Source of the DNA: Polytrichum commune
Taxonomy: Eukaryota; Streptophyta; Polytrichopsida; Polytrichales; Polytrichaceae
DNA length: 64,000 nt
Assembly: GCA_950295325.1 (NCBI GenBank)
Contig: OX485805.1
Coordinates: 43,796,758 to 43,860,757 of the forward strand
Direction of reading: 5' to 3'
A program made the position numbers and the translations under genes. The notes below the pieces were generated by a model. That model did no database searches. It was not told where the DNA came from and was given only the letters and a program-made list of their open reading frames with translations. Each line of letters starts with the position of its first letter. The stretch's first letter is position 1. Positions 22,353 through 31,179 of this stretch are shown here, one piece after another.

Positions 22353-23742
22353 GGGGGACACTAAAGTACCCCCATCGAACTTATAGGGGAGGCAGATTCG
22401 GGCAGGGGCAGCCGCCCGCCCAAAAAAATTTAATATTTTGGATCCGACCGAAAGTTGCTGCCCGCCCGCCCGACTTCAAAAAAATCATTGCCCTTGCATT
22501 CTTGAAGACCACTTATCCACAAATCCCATATTGAGTGCATTTCACCTTCAAGGTCCAATATCCAATATATATGTTCACTTCCATTGAGTAAATAAGCGAT
22601 TGACTCGGATTTCATTTTCAAAATGAAATCGTCAATAAAGCATGTAAATAACTAGGAAGTCAAAAATATTATAAAACCCTCATTAGCACCGAGGTTATGA
22701 TTTTTGTGACTTGCCATTGCTAGGGTCTTTGTCATTCTAAAATGGAACTAAAATTAGTGGTTTTATTTTTAGTATGTTCAGTATTATAGTATTTTAGTTA
22801 ATACCTTCTACTTTCACAAAGTTTCCATACACATTTAAACTAATTAAGTGTGATTCAATGTAACCTTATCCATATTTACAAATGTGTCATGCACAAGATC
22901 TAGATTTACAAATATGTCATGCGTCATATTCATATTCACAAATGTGTCATGTGTCATATTCAAATGTGTCATGCACTTGATCTAGATTTACAAATATGTC
23001 ATGCATCATATTCACATTTACGAATGTGTCATGCGTCATATTCAAATGTGTCATGCACTTGATCTAGATTTGTGAATGTGTCATACATCATATTCAAATT
23101 TACAAATGTGCTATGCACTACATCAAGGTTTGTGAATGTATCAAGCACTAGATCCACATTTTGAAAAATGTGTTATGCGCTCAATCCATATTTGCAAATA
23201 CATGTGTTATGCTAGAATTAACTAGACTTAATTACATTGAATCACACTTAATTAGTTTAAATGTGTATGGAAACTTTGTGAAAGTAGAAGGTATAAAATA
23301 AAATATTATAATACTAAAAATACTAAAAATAAAACCACTAATTTTAGTTCCATTTTAGAATGACAAAGACCCTTGCAATGGCAAATCACAAAAATCATAA
23401 CCTCGGTGCTAATGAGGGTTTTATAATATTTTTGACTTCCCAGTTATTTACATGTTTTATTGGCGATTTCATTTTGAAAATGAAATCCGAGTCAATCGCT
23501 TATTTACTCAATGGAAGTGAACATATATATTGGATTTTGGACCTTGAAGGTGAAATGCACTCAATATGGGATTTGTGGATAAGTGGTCTTCCAGAATGCA
23601 AGGGCAATGATTTTTTTGAAGTCGGGCGGGCGGGCAGCAGTTTTCGGTCGGATCCAAAATATTTTAAAATTTTGGGCGCGCGGCCGCCCCTGTCCAAATC
23701 TGCCTCCCCTATAAGTTCAATGGAGGTATTTTAGCGTCCCCT
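22353..23742. mobile_element. Mutator-like foldback element, copy 2
   Basis: A 1,390-bp element with long inverted arms (about 500 bp each). The left end is GGGGGACACTAAAG and the right end TTTTAGCGTCCCCT. It has a perfect 9-bp target duplication CACTGAAAC (22344-22352, 23743-23751). The GC-rich outer arm (GCCCGCCCGCCCGA) and the block near TGGGATTTGTG match the element at 3032-4317, so they are one family. It has no transposase. Its arms are less similar to each other than those of copy 1, so it is probably older. Confidence 0.95.
22870..23215. repeat. Tandem repeat in the centre of the second foldback
   Basis: About ten diverged units of TTTACAAATGTGTCATGC followed by ACTAGATCTAGA or CATATTCA variants, 30-45 bp each. 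Unlike the ATTAATTC-based array in the centre of copy 1. Confidence 0.88.
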
Positions 23743-23755
23743 CACTGAAACTTAA

Positions 23756-24171
23756 GGGCATCCCCACCAGATTGGGTATACGTCAAATAGAGTATATAAT
23801 ATTTTATACCTTTGGGGAGCCCTCCATCTTGGGCAGGGCAGCTCATCTTGAGTCAAAACCCACCAAAGCCTAGGCATACCCCCAGTATGATTAGGAAGCA
23901 ATCAACAAGACAACGACACTTATTATCTTACATGAGATAAAGTAGGATATCGGAGTATCTGATATTAAAGTAATCTCTTGGCGGGCCGAAGGAGTTCCGT
24001 TATATGAACCATTTATGGCAGGGGAAGGTCTTTACTATACCCGGACCGGTTCTAAATTATGGGGGACCGGGCATTGGGGGGGCTCAATTTATGCCAGTAC
24101 CGCCACCTAAGAACCCGGGATGCCCCATTTTTGGCATTGCATGCCCCATGCCTGGTATGATGGGGACGCTC
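23756..24171. mobile_element. Short inverted-repeat MITE candidate
   Basis: The ends GGGCATCCCCACCA and TGATGGGGACGCTC are imperfect inverted repeats (11 of 14 match), and the interior is GC-rich with no ORF. The flanks are TAA and TGA, so a 3-bp duplication is only approximate. The terminus style resembles PIF/Harbinger- or hAT-type MITEs; the superfamily is not settled. Confidence 0.5.
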
Positions 24172-25480
24172 TGAATAACTGATCCCAACCAAGCCATGGA
24201 GCAATGTGTCAAAACGGACATGCCAATTTCTTTGGGATTTGAATTCCTAGACACTTTTGTAAAATGTCATGGTGGAGGCCTTCCTAAACATAATGTCTAA
24301 AAATTGTCATGAAACAGACATTAGCACATCAACATCTCGATTGCCGATGCAGTGTGAGGGCCATTGTTATTGGTCCTCAGTTGTTGGTGCCCTTCATACT
24401 AAACTTGCATTATCTTTGGTGATGTAGTTGCTCAAATTCATCTCCAAAGAAGGTCATAACTCGATCTTCTGATTCACACAAATATTGCACGGTGAATCTT
24501 TCTTCAACATAAATTGAAATATAGGAGGTGTGAGCACCTTGGTCATGACCCTTTTTGATCTTGCACATTTGGCAATTTGTTGGTTTGTGCCAAGGATTTC
24601 ACATGAGTGCCTGCAACATCTTGTGATGGTGATGTGGTGTTAGACCCAAACATGTTATCTGACAAGGAGGTTGGTCTGACACTTTACCCAAGGGCAAATT
24701 GACGCAGTCAACCCCTGGTCAATGGTTTGGTCGACTAACAAGTCGACTACTACACTAAACAATCCTATTACTGTGGGTGGAAAATTAGCATGGAAGTATT
24801 TAGCATGGGCCACGCTAATTTTCTATTCAAGGCAAAATTACTATGGGTTCAAGACCCCAAGTTTTCCCCCTAAATCTTCATGAAGACTTCCGACCAACAC
24901 CTTACATAAAACAAAATAGTCACCTTACATCAAAAGTAGCATAAAAACAAATAATCATCCGCATTAATGTTTTAGAAAAAGAATTATTGTGGCCCACACT
25001 AATTTTGCACTAGAACTTTAGCATGGCTTAAAATTTGATGTGGCCCACATTAATTCTCATAATGAGCACTAGCACATTAATTTTTCAATGTTAAACAATT
25101 AACAAGGCCCCAGTAAGAGGACTATTGTACTTTGCAATTGACATGACACACCACTGCAAAATAGCAGTTAATATCGCAGTCGATTGCAAAAGGAAGAAAA
25201 ACCAAAAATAGATTGGATCGTTTGATATTGTTGGCTACAAGATCTAATAGTCCATAAATGTTTTTTTATATTTTTTAAGGAGTCAACTGCTCCAAATTGA
25301 CTACTACAAATTGACCAAATGTAGTCAAATTAGAGTAGTCGGTTGGCTGGTCAACTACTATTAGGGAGCTACTAGCAGTTGACTTCTAGGAAAACAATAC
25401 ATAAAATAAAAAATACCAAAAAAATTCTTGCACCACTAGATCCCAAAAAATTGGAATTCTTAGAAGTCCTAATTCTTATT
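24172..25480. other. Gene-poor intergenic region
   Basis: No gene was recognised. Repeated words such as GGCCCACA.TAATT (near 24990 and 25050) and several GTTGACTA/TAGTCGAC motifs (24690-24760, 25290-25390) suggest old non-autonomous elements, but no complete termini were found. Confidence 0.45.
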
Positions 25481-25489
25481 TTTAGAATT

Positions 25490-26400
25490 CAATTGCTAGT
25501 AGCAGTTGACTAAAAAAAGAAAACAAAATTCATAACCATGGTAAAAAGGACTTACAACATCACATTGTTTGTTACATGACGTGACGTGTCAACCAAGAGT
25601 TGCATCATGTCCATATGCATATCCTTGGGTTTTGCTGCAAAGAAGGAGAAATTGACGCCGATTACCAACGTTTGGTTCAATATTTGGAACAAAAGTGAAG
25701 AGTGCATCTATAATTTGGAGCAATGCAACAAATTGTTCTCGTTTCAAAGGGCTATTTTCCATGGATGTTTATGGGAACGACTTTTATTGTTTCCTTCTAA
25801 CCATGTCCTATATCCAAGTTCGAGCCTATAGAGAATCAAAATGAGAATGTTGTTAGGACCTTCAATATATCAAAATTTTATGCATATCAAGTTGAGAGAG
25901 AAACTTGTGATAAAATCCATAGCGATACTCATGATGGACTTGAGAAATCCAAGGTCATCAATTTTGATACTTGAAAGGGGATGTGTTTGAATTACTATGT
26001 TCTTCACTATAATAAGTTGAATGAGTAGGACATACACACGTTGTTTTGTTTATTTTGGGCACAAATTGATAACATGCACATGTTGATATCAATAGTTTGT
26101 ACATTTGTAGCTAGAATACTACATCTTAGTGAACACTTTCATAATCAACAACACCACCACTTCCCAATTGTGGTGGAGAATTTGCCCACATAAACTGGAT
26201 GAAAAAAAAAATGATATGTTGAGAGGCTCATTGCACATGTGTGTACACTACATGAAAAGGTATGCAACCATACAAAACGCAATTTCAAAATACATAGATG
26301 TTTCATATGTCGGTACCCTCGACTTAATCTAATACTACTTGTAGAATTTCTAACCAATACGGTCGCGATTTGTTCGAATGATCTTTGAAGGCCAACACCT
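25490..26400. repeat. Dispersed duplicated segment (copy 1)
   Basis: Its first 390 bp (to about 25885) match 51110-51500, and the following 510 bp (from about 25890) match 53464-53925. The second locus is therefore the same segment split by about 1.96 kb of other DNA. Small frames such as 25586-25831 are not conserved between copies, so nothing here is convincingly coding. Confidence 0.8.
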
Positions 26401-26554
26401 AATGTTGATCATATGTTACTAGACATCAATGTAGGAATACTTCTTTTTTTTCATGACACTCTAGGAAAGTTACTAAATGGTTATGATGACGAAGATTTAG
26501 CCAATGTGGAATCATTTGAAAGAGAGGGGTTATCACCCTTTATGTTTATATATT

Positions 26555-26770
26555 GCTAGACATAATCTCTTTGTGGACTAGGTATGCCCCCAACCAATAT
26601 TTCATCCGCTCGAACGCTATCAAGTTTTTTAGAGTCTTGAAATTCATAAACTTGCTCTTCTTCATTTTGAGAGGAATCACTTGAACGTCCTCTTTGTAGA
26701 AAAATCTTACCAGGGCCCACTTTGGCCAACATTACATCTTTAACAAGAGGATAAATTCTTGCAAATAATT
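26555..26770. repeat. Dispersed repeat, relative of 9636-9870
   Basis: Shares CTCTTTGTGG.CTAGGTATGCCC and GAGAGGAATCACTTGAAC with 9650-9790. The minus-strand frame contains KDVMLAKVGPGKIF, against KDVVLTKMGLSRF in the other copy. The family is unknown, possibly part of a larger transposon. Confidence 0.7.
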
Positions 26771-26979
26771 CATCTTTCTACCTACAATACCTACTAAATA
26801 ACATCTCATGTGCAATTATCTTTGAATTGCTTTACATATTACATCCTATATATATGATATTGTGCATAATTTATTTTATTTCATGTACAAATAGATATAT
26901 ATTAGAAATTTGCTAGTGAGAGGAATTGACCCTCTTCAACCCCCATACAAGCACTAGTTCTTACCTAACCCCCCGCCCT

Positions 26980-28260
26980 TATGTAGTAAGCATTTAAATA
27001 TAATTTGTGACTATTTCGCATGCCATGTCACAAAACATTGACCTAGGCAAAGTACTTGGTAGTCACATGTAGGGCAATAATACTGTTGTTTTTTTACTGC
27101 AGGTTCCACATTTTCTTCTTTTCCCTTCTTTATGCCCGCTCCACATCATGCTATAATGAAGCATGTGTGCATTTCCAACTCCACTCTCCGTCGTGCATGT
27201 AGCTGCAAGCCGTTTAGCAAACAATGTTAGTTTCTTTGCTATTGCATAATTGAATTCCCTATGGGATAAATCTTTTTTTTTCACCCTCTTCTTGCATATT
27301 ACTTCTATACATGACCCATGAGCTTACCAATGATGTGTCAAGATTGTGCATAAATAGACGACGCCACCACTTGTGGTCTTTGTTTTGAACCGTGTGGTAG
27401 CCTTGAAGTTGATCCGCCACATCCACACCTCTCATGTGAGCTCGATAATGAACTAGAATTGGGATGGACTTCTCTACAATCTTATGCCACCATTTCACAA
27501 ACACAACATCATTCATGTCAATAGGTGAGAACGCCATGCTCAACAAATTAACAGACTTATTGTCATACCAAATTATTGTTGCTAGTAAATTAGATGCGCG
27601 CATTCTCCAATGTCTGTCTCCCCTCTCCGGACCCTCTTTAGCCAAAGTCAATGCTTGTGGCCATCCCTTTCTATTGGTCTTGGTAGTACCCGTTACACCT
27701 ATCCCTTTCAACATCAATTCCCAAAACAATTTAGGTGAGGTAGAAAATTGTCACATGTTACAATATGGCCTTTATTTTCCAACCCTTCTAGAAGACGCAT
27801 TACGACTTTGTAGCCAATCAGTGCTTCATCCTTTGCATTCAATGACTCTTCTTTTCCACAATAAACCTCTAACTTTTGTACAAACTTGGATTTGGCATTG
27901 GCTAATGCCCAACACTTGAGCCCATACCGGCATGTTTGTTTTTCAAGTATTGTCTTATCTGAGACCTCTTCCCCATATACCTAACCATCATCTCATCGAC
28001 AATTAGGTTTTGCTCCAGATGCCAATATTATGTGTATAAAGAGTTATGGTCATTCTATCTTGGCTATCGAACTATACCCAAGTTGGGTTTTGTTAGTCAC
28101 AACCAAGTCATTGTCAACCAAATGCAGCACTTAACTATTGCTTCATATCGTTTTCTTGTCATTGCCCTAGTAATTTCCGGTGTTCTCCATAAGATTTTTT
28201 TGGACCAATGCAAACGGTATGAGGATAGTTTCTTCAATCCCATCATGATACAAACTCCCA
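26980..28260 (-). pseudogene. piggyBac-type transposase, degenerate
   Basis: The minus strand carries the DDE_Tnp_1_7 (piggyBac) core in order. IMMGLKKLSSYRLHWS (about 28240) and NLIVDEMMVRYMGKRSQIRQ (about 28010-27950) come first. VTCDNF (first catalytic Asp) is near 27750, then WELMLKGIGVTGTTKTNRKG. WYDNKSVNLLSMAF (second Asp) and RGVDVADQLQGYH (third Asp region) lie in the long frame 27729-27259. A Cys-rich tail KRRKCGTCSKK ... CPTCDYQVLCLGQC follows (27130-27000). The frame changes at least three times, so it is dead. No TTAA-flanked termini were located. piggyBac copies are unusual in land plants, which makes this notable. The N-terminal region is missing or unrecognisable. Confidence 0.85.
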
Positions 28261-28261
28261 A

Positions 28262-28346
28262 AAATACTTTCATTTCTCGACACCCAAACGATATGGGAAG
28301 TACCTCGGGAAATTGTCAAGTGGAGAGAAAGTACTGGTGGAGCCGT
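28262..28346 (+). pseudogene. Stray kinase-exon fragment
   Basis: TTTCTCGAC.CCCAAACGAT and the next ~55 bases match the RLK-like exon at 16238-16310 with only a few differences. The fragment abuts the end of the piggyBac relic on one side and a MITE on the other. It is too short to encode a domain. It shows that a piece of the kinase locus was copied 12 kb away, perhaps by a further duplication later eroded. Confidence 0.88.
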
Positions 28347-28349
28347 TGC

Positions 28350-28713
28350 TTGATGTCTGTGATGTTAATATGGTATTTGATGTCACTATGGTAGCTTTTT
28401 GGATGATACTTCTTATGAATGAGTGAACAAATAGTGTCATGGATGATAGATGAGTTCATCCATTGGCCAAAATCCTACCTTCTCTTGTCAGTAACTTGTG
28501 AAAAAATATTGTCATGGATGATTGAAATTGGATGAAGATTACTTGGTAATTGACAATAATTGTAACACTATAAATCTATAATCCCAACTTTTTTTACAAT
28601 GAATGGCAAATAATGTTGGGTTAACATTTAGTGTTGGTGACACTATACCTTGGTTTACATTCAGTATTGAGCAAGACAATTAGAATTGACGACACTAAAT
28701 ATCATATTTAGCG
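28350..28713. mobile_element. TA-flanked MITE, CACTAAATATG family, copy 4
   Basis: Keeps the family interior (GATGAGTTCATCCATTGGCC, TGTTGGGTTAACATTTAGTG) and a right end CATATTTAGCG before TA. The left terminus is eroded where it meets the kinase-exon fragment. Confidence 0.78.
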
Positions 28714-29139
28714 TAGTAGTCTTGGCTTTTGTTGATAAATTCTAGAATGGAGCGGCTCATTGTAGTTGTTATGATCAAACAAAAACATAAATATTAAAGT
28801 TCCCATCACATTTGAAAATTTAGCCCTAGGGAGCCTCAAGTCTTTCTTTCAATTAGGCCATCAGATTGATAGGCTACCGAACTTTGCCACTCTAGAGAAT
28901 TAATTAGTTTGAAACCATTATGATGTCCTTCAATCCCATTCACCTTTTTGGCTTCGTAGACTTTAAAATGATTTTCATTTCATTCAATTCATAAACCTAA
29001 AATGAAACCTAAACATAAGTATAATTATAATCATAAACAAGAAAAGGAAATTTTCCAAAACAGAAGACAACACCTACGAAGCTAGCCTAGTGAAAATAAG
29101 ACCCTTTAAGGTAAGTGCCTATTTTAGGGGTTAACTTAC
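28714..29139. other. Intergenic, nothing recognised
   Basis: AT-rich, with no credible ORF and no paired repeats. Confidence 0.5.
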
Positions 29140-29142
29140 TTA

Positions 29143-29664
29143 TGCCCCCTTCCCACTTGACTTTAGCTAAGACTAAAAGTTGGTTCTAAAAACCCGGCCT
29201 TCACACCATCGACATTATCTAGTGCCGAGCCTAGTTGGCAAATAATGTGACATGGCTTAAAAGTGGAGGTTTTAAGCCCCAAGCACCGACCCTCCCATCG
29301 GTACCTAAACAAGAGGCAAGAATATAGGACCTTTAAAAGTGTCGCGCTCCCGCCCTTGTGATTGGTTGCTATTTAGTCTTAGCTATGAGGGCACGAGGAG
29401 CTCCATTAACAAAAACCGATGGTAAGATAGGTGAGTAGTAAGGCATTTGAGGATGGAACAAAAACTACCCAACATGTCATTGCTTGGTAGATAAAACAAT
29501 GAACATGTGTGAAAGCTACTTAACTAAAACCTACTTGAAAATCTCTGGAGCAAGTTCTTGTAGGTGCATTGGGATAGCTGGATGCCTCCGCTATAACCAA
29601 GGGAGCTTTACCCAGTTTTTAGGAAATACTTTGGTTCTTAGCTAAAGTCAGGTGGGAAGGGGCA
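29143..29664. mobile_element. PIF/Harbinger-like MITE
   Basis: 522 bp. The ends TGCCCCCTTCCCACTTGACT and AGTCAGGTGGGAAGGGGCA are near-perfect inverted repeats that extend inward (TTTAGCTAAGA / TCTTAGCTAAA), giving roughly 30-bp arms. The flanking 3-bp duplication TTA (29140-29142, 29665-29667) fits the TWA preference of PIF/Harbinger. No transposase. Confidence 0.88.
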
Positions 29665-30199
29665 TTAGGTGCGGGAATGAATTCTTGACACTTGATTTCA
29701 CTAAGAGTTTTGTTTGCGAATCTTTAGGGTTTGTTCGTTTTTCTGTCTGCGTTACAATGCGAGGCACTTCACGATTCGTCATGGTCACCAATTTCTCAAC
29801 TTCTCAATGACCTCCAAGCTTCCGGATACCGCTGCTACTTCTCCAACTTGCACAATCTGACAATCTGCCAACCCCACTCCCCAGGTCGCTCCACCATCGA
29901 TGTCTTTTCATTTTCCATTGCTTGTATTTGATTGTCTTGTAGGCTCTCTGCTACTGGTTGTGAAGTTGCAATCCGGATTGGAAACATGTTGGTGCATGCT
30001 TGTGATATACTTTGCTGTGGGAGTGGAAATTGCCCCCCACAATTGGGTTTTGGGTTGCAGTTTTCGTTTCTTGAGTGTTCCACTGCCTGTAATTAGGTAT
30101 GTTGAAGTGAAGAGAATCATTCCGCGAGAATGTTTCGGTTCCTGCTCTACTTGTACTGTTTCTTACTCTGCCGACAATGATTTGCAATTCCTCAAATTG

Positions 30200-30525
30200 T
30201 TGTTCTGAACTGCTTTTTTGTTTTATGAAAATTATTTAGCCTTGAAGAATCGAACCTTTTAGGCATGGTTCGTCACACCTACCTGCTCCTGTAGACACAG
30301 AAATATGCATAAAATCTTGTTGCTTGTACTGTCCAAACAAAATTTCCACAGGTTTGTAAAGTTCTTTCGTTTTGAAGTTTGTTTATGTCAGAATTAATTT
30401 AGCCTTGAAAAGTTGAACCTCGTAGGCATGGTTGGTCACACCTACCTTCTCCTGCAGCCACAAAGAATGTGCATAATTTTGATGCTTGTAATGTTGTAAA
30501 TTGACACTTTCCACAGGTTTCTGAA
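30200..30525 (+). repeat. Direct tandem duplication, ~163-bp period
   Basis: AGCCTTGAA.A.T.GAACCT, then GGCATGGTT.GTCACACCTA, and finally TTTCCACAGGTTT occur in both halves (30238-30355 and 30401-30518). Both halves end in an acceptor-like TTTCCACAG, so an exon boundary of the neighbouring UBX-type pseudogene may have been duplicated. Confidence 0.85.
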
Positions 30526-30552
30526 GATCTCACTGGAGACAATTGACACACT

Positions 30553-31060
30553 ATGGCAAACAATGGAATGGATCACCTAAGGCTCGCCTACTTCCAAGAA
30601 GTCACGGGCGTAAAAGACTCGTCCCTTGCACACCAAATTTTGGATGCGTGTGGTTGAGATTTAGATGCAGCTGTACAAGCTATGGTGGACAAGGATACAC
30701 CTGAGATTCCTGAGTACCAAGAAAGTATGCAGGAGGCCACAGGGGGCAGCAACTCAGAGACGATTTTGACGAGTTCGTAAACTTTACTTGGAAATGCTAT
30801 AATTGAGAGCACAACAACACCTATCAATGACCATGGCCACGCGGATGAGCGGAGTATTTTTGAACGAATCGGAGATGGGGGTAATTGGTATGGACCTACA
30901 GTAGGTATGGAAGAAGACCCAAATGCTGCAAATGTTGTTTGGAGGGTTGTAACATCACCTTTCGTGCTTCCGCGAAGAAGTTGGAAGCTCATATTTGGTG
31001 CGGTTGGCCTTGGCGTTTGGGTGGCAGGTGGGATACTGAATGCGGGCTTAGGGGTGTGCA
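30553..31060 (+). pseudogene. PUX10/FAF2-like UBA-UBX protein, broken 5' part
   Basis: One frame from ATG 30553 reads LRLAYFQEVTGVKDSSLAHQ, a UBA domain of the kind that opens plant PUX10 and animal FAF2/UBXD8. Later comes a hydrophobic hairpin-like segment (LIFGAVGLGVWVAGGILNAG) matching the membrane/lipid-droplet insertion region of that family. Two in-frame stops interrupt it (TGA where the UBA domain should have Trp, about 30655, and TAA at about 30780). The homology stops at about 31060, before any UAS or UBX domain. Active relatives recruit CDC48/p97 to ER or lipid-droplet clients. This copy cannot, unless it makes a short peptide. It lies just upstream of the helicase gene in the same orientation. 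Confidence 0.75.
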
Positions 31061-31073
31061 CAATTTATCCTTG

Positions 31074-31096
31074 CCCTAACCCTAACCCTAACCCTA
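31074..31096 (-). promoter_or_regulatory. Telobox / interstitial telomere-type repeat
   Basis: Three CCCTAA units plus CCCTA, 84 bp upstream of the helicase ATG. Single AAACCCTAA teloboxes are a known promoter element of plant ribosome-biogenesis and translation genes, which suits a Has1-type helicase. The run length and its position at the break of the UBX pseudogene also allow a double-strand-break repair scar. Confidence 0.75.
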
Positions 31097-31179
31097 GGAA
31101 GGGACGTGGCCGCCTCAGAGGGCGGCATTTCCGGAAAGGACAATAAGCCTCTCCTCGAAAAATCCAAGATTTTTGAGAG

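Noticed and set aside
24766-25090. Possible further TA-flanked MITE starting CACTAAACAATCC
   Set aside because: The left end looks similar to the family terminus, but no matching right end with TA could be found.
27464-27919. 151-codon plus-strand ORF
   Set aside because: It is the antisense of the piggyBac transposase frame on the minus strand.
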